Positions 50,141 through 63,500 of a DNA stretch of 64,000 bases are shown here, piece by piece. How positions within the stretch are numbered: the stretch's first letter is position 1; every line of letters starts with the position of its first letter. A program made the translations under genes and the position numbers. The notes below the pieces were generated by a model. It was not told where the DNA came from and did no database searches. It worked only from the letters and a program-made list of their open reading frames with translations. The DNA is taken from assembly GCA_024734555.1 (NCBI GenBank), contig JANPWX010019815.1:1752359-1816358 (forward strand), given 5' to 3'. Source of the DNA: Trochalopteron elliotii (Eukaryota > Chordata > Aves > Passeriformes > Leiothrichidae).

Positions 50141-51716
50141 TGGAATCATAGAATGGTCTGGGATGGAAAGGACCTTAAAGATCTTCCAGTTCCAACCCCC
50201 CTGTCATGGGCAGGGGATGCCATTCACTGGATAAGGTTGCTCAGAGCCACTTGCAGTCTACCCTAGAACACTGTCAGGGATGGGCCATCCCCAGCTTCTC
50301 TGAGCAACTTGTTCCAGTGCCTCACCACCCTCACAGTACAGAGTATCTTCCTTATATCTAGTCTAAATATGTCCCCTCTTAGTTTAAAACCATTCCCTCT
50401 TGTCGTATCACTCTCTGCCTGTGTAAAAAGTTGCTCTCCCTTTTTCTTTGCAAAGAGAGGGGAATACTTTAAATACTAGAAGGTCCTTGCAGTAAAGTCT
50501 CCCTTGAACCTTCTCTTCACCAGGCTGAAGTACCATAGCTGCCTGGCTGTGTCCATCCATCCAATTTCTTCTTATCCCCCAAATAGTTTACCTTTCAAAT
50601 GTATGTTAAAGGATTTAAAGAAATCTAGGTAGATTATATTAGTTGATCTTACCTTTGTTGACTGTTGCAGTCCTTCAGTCACTGAAGGCCACCTCAGTGT
50701 GTCAGAGGTTGGTCACGCAAAATTTGGACTTAGTAAAACCTTTTTGGCTGTCTTGGATCACTTCCTTATCTTGTATGTACCTTAACCAGCTTCTGTGAGA
50801 GTCTACCCCATAATCTTCCCAGGCTCACACATAAGGCTCACCAGTCTGTAGTCCCTGGGTCTTCCTTTCTGTTTTTTAAAGGTAGAAGTGATGCTTCCCT
50901 TTTTCCTGCCTCAGTGGACTTTGACTGCCATGACTTTTCAGATATGATTGAGACGTGTTGCAGGCTTGGCAACAACCTTAGCCAGGACCCTGGGATGCAT
51001 CTCATTGGGCCTCACAGGCTTGTGGCTGTTCATTTTCCTTGTGGTCCCAAACCTTTGTTCTTTGTTTCACTCCCTCAACACACACTTAGAGGTTCATGGA
51101 CTGGAGAGAAGTGAGAAGCCTGAAGTGCTTTAGTGAAGCCAGTGAAGACTGGGGCAAAGCCCAGCCTTCTCCATATTCATTGTCACCAGTTCTGCCTTCA
51201 CATTTACCTAGACTTTATATTCTCCTTCACCTTTCTTTTCTGACCAATACACTTAACAGAATCCCCATCTGGTGTTCTTCACATCTCTTGCCAAGTCCCA
51301 TTATATCTGTGCCTTAGCTTTTCTTATCACATCCCAACATATCTGAACCATATGCCTCTACCTTTCCAGGCCACATGTAACTGCTTCTACTGGCTGTGCA
51401 TTTCTTTCTTATTCCTCAGTTTCTCTTCAAGCATTACAGGTTTCCAGTTTACCTTGCTTGATTTCCTAAACATCAGGATGGAGGGGCTTTGTGCTCTAAG
51501 AGAAGTGCCCTTAAAAAATTGCCAGTTTTTATCAGCTGCTTTGTCCCTAAGGATAATTTACCTGGGGATCTCTCCCACTAGTTCTTCAAGCAGCTGGAAT
51601 TCTACTCTTTCCAAATTCAGGGTCTTGACTTTGCCCTTTGCTAGGCCTGTGTTCCTCAGGATCATGAACTCAGCAAGGGTGTGGTCACTGCAGCCCAGAC
51701 TACTCCAGACTTAAGC
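50141..51716 (-). mobile_element. CR1 LINE, longest copy in the window, antisense
   Basis: The left edge is the intact CR1 3' end in reverse complement (GGAATCATAGAATGG, then GGGATGGAAAGGACC and CCAACCCCCCTGTCATGGG). It continues with the C-terminal pol (CTCACCACCCTCACAGTAC, GTTTAAAACCATTCCCTCTTG). There is then a jump near 50520-50600 over the RT core to the palm (AAATCTAGGTAGATTATATTAG) and the pre-palm (CCTGGGTCTTCCTTTCTG, GACTGCCATGACTTTTCAG). The long pol linker follows, up to the block TGGTCACTGCAGCCC at about 51690. At about 1.58 kb it retains linker plus RT parts but no intact frame. It is opposite in orientation to CHSY3. Confidence 0.92.
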
Positions 51717-53861
51717 TCTCTAATGAGTTCATCATGTATGAAGAAGTGAAGAAAAGTGAAAATTAAAAGCTAGGATTTCTATTCGATGCTCATGTTTCAG
51801 GATGTAATTTCTAAATTTAATCTTTAGGTAAAACTTAGAAAAAGATTGCTCCCGTGACTGAGATAAAGGACAAAATCATAACTACAAATTAATGACAATT
51901 ATTTGAATGAAATAGTTCTGTGTAATGTTTTTTAACATAAGTTTGTGCATAAATTTAATTTGTAGATCAGAAAATGAAGTATTTCTAGTGCCTTGGCATG
52001 GTCTAAACCTAGCATCTTTTGTGTAATTGATTGCTGCAAAAACACATACTCTCATATGACAGATTCTGCCGTTACAAATACCCAATAATTTTTTAGTTTT
52101 TAAGGAAAATATAGGATTTTCTCAGTATGAAAAGACCAGCCTGTCTTTCAACATTATGTCTAACTAATGCACAATCTATTTATCTAAAACAAAAATAACT
52201 GAAATGAAAAATCAACCAAATTCTAGTATGGCGGTTGTGGTTGCTGAATTTACCACTGCCTTAGCATTAGCACAGTGATTTCTATATTTAATCACTTGTA
52301 AATTAAACCTACATTTCTCAAGCTAGAAATTCAGAGCTAGTGCATCCTTAAGACCTTAATCTGTTTTTATTCCTTAACTTGTTAAAGTGGAAAAATTTAT
52401 GGGTCTGTTGTATGAGGAGAAAGGTATTAATGTGTGTGAGATGTTCTTTTAGCTTTGATCATTGCAGAAGAGCATAGCAAACACTAATCATTGTTAGTTC
52501 AGAACATAACTTATGGGTTACACTGTAAAACATATGTATTAAAAATAAGGTAGTATTTTTTCATCATATTTTTCCAACAACTGCAATACATTTTGTGCCT
52601 TCATTAAGATGTGAGGCCTTTTGCAGAAATGTACACCCAAGATTGTATTCTGTGAATACCTGTGACCCAAACTAAGGAACCTGCATTCTCTTATTTCTGA
52701 GTGATCTTATGGAATGTTGGACTTTGCTACTGCAGTCCTTAAAATGTTGTATAAAAGGTTTTGTCTTTTCAGAAATCTGGTTTGCACAGTAATTTTTCCT
52801 AGAAGACAGCAGAAAGCAACATCCTTTTCACTCAGTTTTTGCCAGATTTCAAGTATCTGTTTTCTGCTTTCAGCTTTGCTAAAGCAGTTCTCAAGCATTT
52901 TGATATGAACACAAACACTGTTTTGTTTAGTTGGCATGACCTTTCCCTTGTCTGGCTTCCCTCCTTCTACAGAAAGCATTTATTCTGAGGCAGGCATTGA
53001 CAATTTCCATGCTGAAACTTAGGGATTTAGAGTTTGCTAAACTTATATTGCAAGGGAGGAAGGGGTGAGCTAAGGGTTCCTTATTAGTGTTTTATGATAA
53101 TACACACCACTGTGCAAGTGGCATGACAGCAGCCAGGTGGCTGTATTGGCCTTTCATCCACAGCAAAACAGCATCAGTCCCAGTGTGCAAATCACAGATG
53201 GATTTGTGAAGCGTTGTGTGGCCTGAGCATGGAGACAACATCCACAGCATGTGTTTTTGTACACTTTTCTTTCCAGGTTTTTCTATCCAGTTAATAAGAT
53301 GTTGGAAATGAAAGTGGTCAGTGTGCCAGACAAAATCAAGTTGATTTGTGTGATTCTTTACACAGGATTAGGTAGTCTTTTAATAACTAAAGAGCAGAGG
53401 AAGATGGTATATCAGTGTATAATATTCAAGATGGTAAATATAAAGTAGCTGGTTTATATTTTCTTCTTATCAATAGAGTAAATATAAGTGATATATTTAG
53501 TAGCAGCTACACTGAGGTATCTTTTCACTTAACTTTGGTTTCCTGCACATTGCTATTAATATGACATTTATCTTTACATTTTATATTGAAAAAATAGCAC
53601 TGCATTTCTAGCATTTTTAATAAATACTTTTACAGTAAATTATACTGTAAGTATTTAAATAAATATGCTTCCTTAAAATCCTTTAAAAAAATCTATAATT
53701 AACAGCTTTCCTGTCAGGGATTGGTGTGTGTTCAAGCTGCTTATCTCAGCTCTTAGTTGGATTGCTTAAATGTATAGGATCGAAGCAACCACCATATTAA
53801 TGGCAAGTGATGTAAAAGTATTTAAGACATAACAAAGCCTGTTGCAAGAAACCTGGTGATT
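51717..53861 (+). other. CHSY3: CHSY3 intron 2, unique segment
   Basis: AT-rich intronic DNA between CR1 copies. Nothing recognisable. Confidence 0.65.
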
Positions 53862-54010
53862 CAGCCTCTCCTCCACCCACCTCACTGTCTGCTTGTGCAG
53901 CCCATACTTTATCAGTTTTTCTCGTAGGATCTTTTATTAGACAGTGTCAAAAGCTTTTCTAATGTCAAGATAGACAATATCAATTACTCTTCTGTTGTCT
54001 GGCACTATCA
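53862..54010 (-). mobile_element. CR1 LINE, small antisense palm-domain fragment
   Basis: The minus strand reads DIVYLDIRKAFDTV, the CR1 reverse-transcriptase A motif. It comes from a stretch whose + strand carries GACAGTGTCAAAAGCTTTTC and AAGATAGACAATATC, standard CR1 blocks. The copy is only about 150 bp and lacks both termini. Confidence 0.85.
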
Positions 54011-54129
54011 ATGGTAGCTGCTTCCTGACTGAAGATGAAGTTTGAACAAAAGAACTTCTGTCAGTATTTTTTGAAAATAATGCAAAGTGAGAAATAATAA
54101 GAGTGTGAGAGTCACTGTCACAGTGGGCT

Positions 54130-54215
54130 ATTGAGAGAACCATGCCCCAACCCTGTGAGTGTTCTAAGCTAGACTGCATGTGGCTCTGAGCAACCTTATC
54201 CAGGCTGTAGCTACC
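54130..54215 (+). mobile_element. CR1 LINE 3' UTR scrap, sense
   Basis: GTGTTCTAAGCTAGACTGCATGTGGCTCTGAGCAACCTTATCC is the complement of a stretch inside the antisense CR1 at 50210-50275, with a few substitutions. It is therefore the same CR1 3' region in the opposite orientation. No terminal repeat remains. Confidence 0.8.
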
Positions 54216-54444
54216 AGAGTGGCTTTTTTTCCTGGGAAATAAAAACTGGAATGTGGGAAGCTCGGTCTGGTAAAAAGGAACGAATCAGTGAAGATTGAAT
54301 AAATAAATACTCAAGAGGAACATCAAGAAGAATTGACTCTAAGATTATTAGTGTCCTCTGTGAGTAACTTCTGTTGCACAGCCAGACAGCATAGAGGAAT
54401 GGGTTGAACTCAGAATCCCAGAAACGTTCATGTATCTTATCCAA

Positions 54445-54545
54445 CCATCCTCTGGTCCTTCGACTAGGCACCAGTGAAAAGACCTGGTCATATTTTTTAT
54501 TATCCCTTCATTTCTGGTATACCTTCACCACCATCCTTTCAGGTA
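54445..54545 (-). mobile_element. Possible CR1 LINE scrap, antisense
   Basis: CTCTGGTCCTTCGACTAGGCACCAGTGAAAAGACCTGG resembles the reverse complement of a CR1 C-terminal block (CTCTTGTCCT..CACTGGGCACCACTGAGAAGAG…CTGG). Divergence is high and no second anchor confirms it. Confidence 0.5.
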
Positions 54546-57500
54546 TTTGCATTAAAAATGTTTTTATGCCATTACATACTGTTGTTGCACATTTGCCTAG
54601 TTTGAGTGGTCAACCAGTGTCACTGTACTAGGACAGCAGTCCCATGCTGTCCTGGTCCAGCTTATGTCGCTCTGAGTCAGAAACTACATCTGCTCACTGG
54701 AAGCATCAAAGTAATGACATTGAAACGTTAATATTATGAAATGGCTTAGTGGAGTTCAGTTGGCTTGCCTTCTGCTTGGAAAGACATCAGAATTAGACCA
54801 AGGTAAGCAGTGGGCACACAGTCAGAAGTGAGTGAGTTGTGAAGGGGAAAAGAGAGAAAAGGCCTTTATGTTTGATGGTAGAAAACTATTAATTCAGTTA
54901 AGTAGGACAGAAAAAATACTCTTTGATAAATTATTCTGAACAGTGACAGAATAAAAACAGTTAAATCTAAGAAGAGCAGTATGTAATGACTAGACAAGAA
55001 ACACAAGTTTTAAAATGAGGGAGCTAATTACGGTGTCAGTTTATTGGATATCTTGTAAGTGATTTAGGTCATAAATAAAATATAAGGCAAGTATTTGAGC
55101 GTTTTACATGTAGTTGTAGTTTCAGGTACATTGCAGTTAGCTTTGCTAGTAAATCTGTAATTTTAACAGTGTTTCAATATTATTGAGATATATTACAGCA
55201 GCATAACTTACTGCTGAATGAAAATTAAATTACCAATTTATTTTTTTATTTAACATTAACACATTTTTCAGGATTACTGCTTTAAAAGCAGCTTGTTGTT
55301 CACTGTATACACAGTGCAACGTAATTTTTTGACACATTTTGGATGGACAAATCTTCATGGCTGTTCTTGGATTTACATCAGAATTTGAGGTAGCAGCTCT
55401 CTTGCAAGTATTCTGATTTTGTAACAAGGCATTTGTTATAATTCAGCTCTACAGAGCCATACTTTGTTCATTCAGCAGTTTAGTCCCTTGCCTGCCAAGA
55501 GGATCCTGATGAGTTCCAGTTTTCCTTCTGAAGAACAGAAGCACTTGAATGCTGCAAAATAAACATGCTTTCAAATTGATTTTCACTAACGGCTGCCAGG
55601 GTGCCTGTTTTCCTTTGTCCACGTCACGATGAAATAGAGTGTATTTATACAGAAGGCTTTCTTTAGTTACTTACTCAGGTATAGGTAATGTTTAAGAAAT
55701 GGCTTCTCCATTTCACTACGTCTGTGCTACTCTGTTTTGAAGAGGAGTGGTTATTTCTCATCCAAGTGCTGTCACTTCAGACAGTATTTCAGGCAAGTTT
55801 TGTATCTCACAGAGCACATATAAAACCCCAGGAATTCTTGGTTCTAGCAATCCAAAATCATTGTATTGGTTGGTAGTCATGCAGATTTCATACTGTTGTG
55901 TTTTGTAGTATTGTTGGGGAGGACTTTGTGAATCAGTGAGATTCGTAGCTAAATCTACTGTGAAACATGAAGCTTTGGCAATTTTAAGACAACATAGCAT
56001 TTTAATACTGCTTTATCACATTGTGAAGTTTTATATCAATGGGTAGCAAAACCAGAACTTTGTATTAGTTAAGTAAATGCAAACATTGAGTCAATGTATA
56101 GAGGTCAGTGTGAATAAACATTAATTTCAATTAACCTTATCTTCCAGTTCTTTATCCAGTTATCTGAGCAAGTAAATTTACTTCCTAAATCATGTGTTAT
56201 TCAGTAACATTTTCTTTTTAAATTATTCTAATGCTTTGATTATACTAGGTACGCTTAGATTCTTTTATGTATATTGTCAAGAGGATCTGGCAGTAGATAA
56301 GGAAATAAACAGAACAGCTAAAATTATTAAAACAATGGTGTGCTTTTTTTTTCCAGTTTCTCTGAACCAAAACTGTAGGGAGTTTCTTAACATCAGATTA
56401 TGGTGACTTACTTGGTCCATGCTACCAGCCATTGCATTAGAAAGGAATTCGTGAACCACTTCAGTCTCAGAGTACAGTAATCACTAACACAGGGAGCTCT
56501 TTCTCCATGATATCACAAAGAAATATGGTTTTATTCCCAGAAGCAGCATTGTATTTTGAAAACAAGATACTGTGCCTTCCCTTGGAGAAAAATGCATTTG
56601 TGTATTAAATAATTATGGCAATTATATTGAAGTTCATTTTCAGTATCACGTTTCTTGGTAATGCTGTTTTTCATACCATCTGTAGAAGTATATATTATGT
56701 CTTAGATTTCGTCACCGTAGGATGACATTTGCACAAGGGAAAAAATAATAAACCTTTTAATTTAAGTAATTTATATTGTGTTTTGTTCTTACAGGCGGTA
56801 CTTAAGAATAATCATATTTTTAAGACATAGAATTCTGGTTTCATAATTCTGAGATTGTAGGTGGTAGGTGATCAGATGTATTTAAAATGGTAGGTGACCT
56901 GATTCAACTGATAATGCTTTCTCTTTTGAAGCCATGCTAATGCTCTGGTTTTTTCGCATGCTGTTTATTTCAATCTTCTAATTGATTACATTTCTGCCCA
57001 AGAGAGGGGCCGTTTACTCTTGTTTCTATAGAATATGTGGTCTCTTTATCCATTCTGTCATAGAAACACAGGGCATTTCTCATACCTAATAACATTTTTT
57101 AATCCATTCCTTTTTTTGTGTGTGTTCAGCTGCAGTATAATAACTATGTCAACACTGACATCCAGTACTGTTGTTTGCTTTAACATATTTGAAAGTCTTT
57201 AAGTCCTCCATGTAACCTCCTTTATGTTCTAATTCTCTGGGCTGCTTTCGGACTTCATACCCCTCCCTGTTTTCGCTCTCAGTCTGATTAATCAAGTCAT
57301 ACTTCCTATCCATCTCTAAATTATCCTTATTGTTTAGTTTATTGGGTTTTCGCACTTGGTTGTTTTAATTTGTCGCTGCTTTCCCCTGTGTAAAAAGAAA
57401 GACTTTTTTTTTTTTTTTTCCCCCTGGACCTTGTTTGTTTGAAAGTGATTCTATACTGCAGTGTGCAGTACTTCAAGTGCATTTGGTGTTGGAATTGTCA

Positions 57501-60500
57501 CACTATATTTCTTTTATCAGAGACTGATGTCTGGGAAGAGCTTTATAAAGTATTTTTTCAAGTTCCCTTTCTCCATTAATTTTCATATTTAAACTGGATA
57601 TTACTTCCTCCATTACTCTGTGTTTATTCTGGTCTTTCACTATTATTTTTTCTGTGATTTTGTTTTACTTATTCTTGCCTGTATTTCTGCCAGTCTTTGG
57701 GACCTTGTCAGTATTCTGTGTCTCCTGATTTCTCCTCTCCTCTTTTATCTTGTGGTTTGGTATATTTTCTTTCTAGCTTCTTCAAAGAAATTGCCAGTTT
57801 ATATTATGTTACTGTTTCTGGTGATCTGCATCAACTTACGTTATTTTCAATGTGTCAGTCTTCCCTGATGCTGTTGATATATACCCCTACAATTCTGAAC
57901 TATGTAGCAAAAATAAAAGAAAGGTCTTTCCATTGACAATCTTATTCCTGTCTTTTTTCCCCTCCCGTTTCATCCAGGGGGAGGAAGTTTTCCTGTAGTA
58001 TTAAAAGGTTTATCATTCTCCATGATGACTTCACCTATATTCTTATGCTGTTTTTTACTTCAGTGTTTGCCTAAATTCTATGTAGTCAACAATCTCCTGT
58101 AACTTCATTTCACATTATTTGTCAAGAACTATTCTAATTGTATTTTTTTATTCTTTTATCAAGTTCTTTATTTCTACCTACAATTCCTCTGATTGAAGAG
58201 AATGAGGACATTGAAGCTTTTTCTGAAATCAGAGACTGTGCATTTCCTTTTGAGAACTTTTTTTTTAATATGTGTACTTAAGTGTTTTTCTGACTTACTG
58301 TCTTTAGGAAGACAGAAGGCTTTTTTTTTATGATTGTTTTGTTGTTAGTTTTTGCAGGGTTTTGTTGATTTTTTTCTTGTTGTTTCCTAGGAGAATAACA
58401 TTTTAGCTAAATCTGCTTCTATGTTTTTTCCATGCTACTAATATTCCTCCCATCAGGAACTGATTGTAGATTTTTTGCACATCTTTTGTGAATCTCTGAC
58501 ACTTATGTATTATGCAACGCTGAGATTTGATAATGTGTTAAACCTAAATTCTAGTCATTTATTGTCTATTAATCTGCTTGTTTCGACAGGAAATGGAATT
58601 TCAGCAAGGCTCTGTAGTAGGTTGTTGCAGGGCTGCTTCTTTGAGGGTGTTGATTTATTTTTTTGATTTATTTTTTTGACTACTTGCCATAAATAATAAT
58701 AGTTCCAAGTGTTAAATGCTTTCGTTTGTGCTGCTTCCCTTGTAGTGATTGTCAGTGTAAGTTGCAAACACTGTCTTATCATCTGTAAAATGTTTATTTG
58801 CTGTAAAGTGTAAATTACGTGAAATGCTACTTTTACAATTAAAATATATTTCGATTTAAAAAAAATAATCCTGCCGTTCACACTAGTAGCTATTCAGGTG
58901 GTTTGTGTTAGTGTTAATTTTTTCATTTTTTTTTAATCCTAGCTCTGACTCATCAAAAAATATTTCCTGGCTGCTTGTTTCTTTGAAATGTAGTTATAAG
59001 GGGATTCACAGTGCTATGCCTATGTGAGAGACAGAGAGGGATTTGTTTTTTTGGCTGCCTCATTAAGCATTTCATTCCACACCTTCTTCTGAGTTGTCTC
59101 TTTAATCAGCTCCAGCACACTACTATTTAATGGAACAGAAGCACAAAATATTGGCATTTTTTCTTCCAATGGCTTAATCAGGGGCATGTTCTTTCCATCT
59201 AGAAACAAGTCAAGAAATAGTAAAGATCAGACTCACAGTTGGTTTTTCAGATACTAACTGAAAAGAACCATTTCTGAGGATTTTAAAGGAGCACTGAAGG
59301 AGTTTGTCATTGACTCTACAGACAATGTCTTAACACAGTTTTCTGTCATACCTGATCTAGTTTATTATTCTGTGCAAGATAACATAATCTGTGACTAAGC
59401 TAGAGAAAACTAAAAATATATACTTATACGAACTGAATACATTGCTAATGATGTGTGGTTTATTGAGAACTGTAGCGAATCAGAAATGCTTAAAACTTTG
59501 TGGATGTAATCAGAAAGCAAAAATCTCCTACTGTTTCATCTCCTGTTCTCTCCAGGACATTTGGATTATTGAAATATTTTGATACTTAATGCAGTACACA
59601 ATACAGTATTATATTGCTCAGATACTGTTTAGAAAAAAATTATCTGAATTTCAAAGATGTATTTGAAATCTCTTTAATTAGAAATGAATGCTTGAAAAAT
59701 GTGTGTATTCCACTAAAATGTTTTGAATTTGACTTGACAGAATTTAGGGAAAGCTATATAATGACAAAGGCATTTAACAGTTTTTTAAAGGTTTTGTAAC
59801 TTTTTTGAAGTTGTTATTTTTTTTTTCCAAATTGCTGTTATCCTCAATTGTTAGTAGCAAAGTACTTTACACTGAGGCTTTCATTGAATGTAAAAAATTC
59901 TCATAGAATGTATTTCAGGGAATTTTTTTTTAAAACTTACCCTTTTTGTGCATGCTTTATGCAGATGTTAACTTTAAATGCTGTGTTGAGTGGAGGTGAG
60001 GTTTTTACTTCGTTTTCTTAGCTGAATGTTAAGATGCAGCTAGATTTATTCTTTCTTCCCATCATATTTGGTAGGTTATTTTGTGTGACTGTTGTAAAGT
60101 AGCTTAATTGGTGGCTGTGAGATGTGAAATGGTAGGCATGAGGGTCAGTACTGGAACAACCACCACATTGTTCAGGCATGTAAACACTGTCAGAAGTAGA
60201 TGCCTGCTCAAAATTTTATGAAGTTGATGTCTAGACTGTGTTCCAAACCTCCTTTTGTCCAGCATACTGCTTTAGTCAGAACATGTCAGTTCTTGTAATT
60301 TAAGTATTTCCTCTCTGGAGAATTCTGTTTCATTGTATAGTGTTTCAGATTTTCTCTGAGTAAAACATTTAAGGATGAATATTTTATTATTTACTATTTC
60401 ATTACTACTTTATTAATTACTCTTTCTGCCCTCTTTGCTTGGTCTGTCTATATTTTTTGCAGAGAGGAGGTTAATCCATTTTCTCCTCACTACTAGGTTT

Positions 60501-63500
60501 GCTACAGGATACAATAACTTTATTTTACATCTCTTTTTTTTTGGATTCTCAAATTATTTCTATTTTTGAACCTAAAATTAAGTGGCATGGGATTTCATTA
60601 ATTATTTATTTAGTCTTAAAGGCAGACTGTAGGTTGAGTTGTTTCTTAAATACTTGTCAACCCCCATCAAATGTAGAGGAAAACTTCTTGTGGCTAGTTT
60701 GATGTTTGGTGAATATCTTGAAAAGTAAAACACTTGAGATTTTTACATCTTTTTAAAGACTGAATTAGCACACAGAAGACACACTGGAGATTTTGTGGCA
60801 GCTGTATTACTATTACATTCTCCTGATAAAAAGAATATAAAAGCATCAGAGTTAAATGCTTGAGAATAATTAATTCATCTGACTCTTGGATTGAATTTTA
60901 AAACAAAGTAAAAGAAGAATTTAAGGTTTCCATTTTGATGCTTTTTCAAGCTGGCTTCATATTTTCTAAATTTATGTCCTTGTAATTCTTCTTCCCTCTT
61001 TATTTTCTTTCCCTTGATTTTGCTGGTTTTTTGTCTTTTTTTTTTTTTTTTTTTTTTTTTTGTTTTGTTTTGTTTTGTTTTGTTTTGTTTTTGTTTTATT
61101 TTTTCCCTCCTAATAATGAAAAAATAAAAAATCCCACACTTGTAAACATTGTCCCCAAAAAACTGGAAAAGAAGTATCCTTCTTTATTAGCAGAAATGGA
61201 ATAGTTTTGTATTTTGCCTTATGATTTTTTTTTGGGTATTGTGGTTGAAGTATTCCAGAACATCATTCATTCAGAACAATATTTTTATTACCTTTCTTGC
61301 CTGTTAGAAAGAGTGCTATTGTCCTTCATTTATGGTAAGACAGGACTACCATATATTAAAATTGTATTAGTTTTCACTTTAGAAAAGTCATTTTACTATT
61401 GCATTTAAATATCCTTACTTGACAAGTGATTTTATATTAGAGTGGATATAAAAGTGTCCATATCAAAACAAAACATGATGGATGAAGTGTGTACTGTGGA
61501 CTTTATTTCCTAGGGGCATTCTGCTTGGTCTTTAAATTTTCATACAAATTTTATGGTATATAAAAATTTGGATTTCATTTTCTTCTTAAGACAATGTTTC
61601 AGTTTCAAAAAATTGAGGCTGAAAATGTAGTTTTTCAGGAAGAGTGTATTTTTAAGGTTTTTAAAATCAGGCATTTAATTTTTTAGTTTTATCAGATATT
61701 TGGTATACTGAAGGTTATGTTCACAGAGATTATAGAAGATGCATTTTGCCAAATAATGTATTTTATTTTTGTTTGCTAGTGAGCTGTACCCTGAATAGAT
61801 TCACAAACAATTTGTATTTCATAGCCTTCCACTGCATAGTGCAGTATTGCTTTACTTGTTGATGGTTAGTGATAGAAGTATTTCTGCTTTATATTAATGT
61901 TTCAAAAGGACATATGTTTAATTTATAATTACTTTGGAGAAATAAACTCTTTTCCTGGAAATCAAAATTTTTCTAAGAGTTGGATGAATATTGATGCTAT
62001 TAAAAAACTTCTCATTTGTGTCTATATTCATTTAAGGTATTAAATACTTCTAGCATTGTAGTTTTGGTGCTCTCTGTACAGTGTGTAGTACATGGGTCAT
62101 TGGTTAACTATGACAGGCTGCATAGGTGTTTAGGGTTTCCACTCATCCTTATTTCCATACAGGCAGTATAAAGCAGCACATTTGCATGGAATTGATTTAA
62201 GGACAAAATATTAAGAAACAGATGGAAAATTCAATAACATGAATAAAATACATTGATACATCTCGCATAAGAAAGTTACAAATTAAATTAGCAATATTAG
62301 AAAAAAAAGAAAGTGTCTTTATAATACTTTATTATACTTTTTTTTGATTATATTATCTGTTAGTTTCCCTAGTATCTTAAATAAAGAGCAATTTATCATA
62401 GGTCTACTATTGTTTGTTTCAAGTCTTTTGAAGAAAAATAGGTTCAAGTACATGAATTTGATTGTGTACCAGAGGAAGTCTGTTGCTTGTTGTTTCATGC
62501 TACGAAACAGTGCTGAAAATTCCAATGAACTTTAAAAAAAAGGAAAAATAATTTCTTTGCTTTTAAAATAATTTTAATTATTATGTTTGTATTTTTATTA
62601 ATATGAATTTATCATTTACCCCAGGTTAATAACTATCGAGATAACAAAATATTTTCCCATTCTTACTCTTATCAGACAGTTTATTTTTAGTGCAGGCAAT
62701 TTCCTTCCAGTTTCCACTGTTGCTTCTGCTGGTTTTGGGAGAGGTGACACCCTAAACCCTTTCTTCATATCATTGTGTGAAATTAATTTTCAAATTTGCA
62801 TTAGGACTTCTGTAACTATTTTTTAATGCAACCTATTAGTCTTGACCATCAGGCTAACAGATAGTAAACATTAAATTTTATAATTCTGGCTAGGATTTGA
62901 CAGAGTTTGAAATGAATGCAAGCTAGTATTTTTTCCTCTTAGCAGTAGAGGCTCCTCTTCTCTGACTCATATTTCTGAAACTAAACCCCAGGTCTTCTTA
63001 AGTATTTTTGACCTTTTTCAAAACGTCAGAGCTTGGCTTCATCCTGCAAGTCAAAAATGTGTGTGTAAGGATGGTGGTTTGGGTGATGTTGGTTGTATCG
63101 AGTTGTCTTTGGGAAAAGAACATGGATACACATTATCCATGTACATGGCAGGTTGCTCTGACCAGAGGGGCACACGGTGCTCACCGTCTATTTTTCTTTT
63201 CTTTCCTGTCTTGATGCACACTGAATTTCTGACTACTGAGCCTGTGAGCAGCATTATCTCTGGAATTGTTTAAGCAGTTTAAACATCCTTTATATACCAC
63301 ACCTTCTTGCTGTGGCAGGGCAAAGCCCTAACGAAGTGAGCAGAAGGAGACATGAACCACTACTTGATTGTCCTGACTGGGCTGGGCACTATTTCTTTCC
63401 CTCAGCTGCCTTGCAGAACAGCTCAGGGCATCAGCAACTCACCAGTCTTCTCCTGGATTTTCTTGAAATCTTAAAGGAATGGGACTCCTTTTTAAGAAAA

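Noticed and set aside
61036..61096. Poly-A tail of a processed pseudogene on the minus strand
   Set aside because: No recognisable retrocopied coding sequence or target-site duplication next to the tract. A simple repeat is sufficient.
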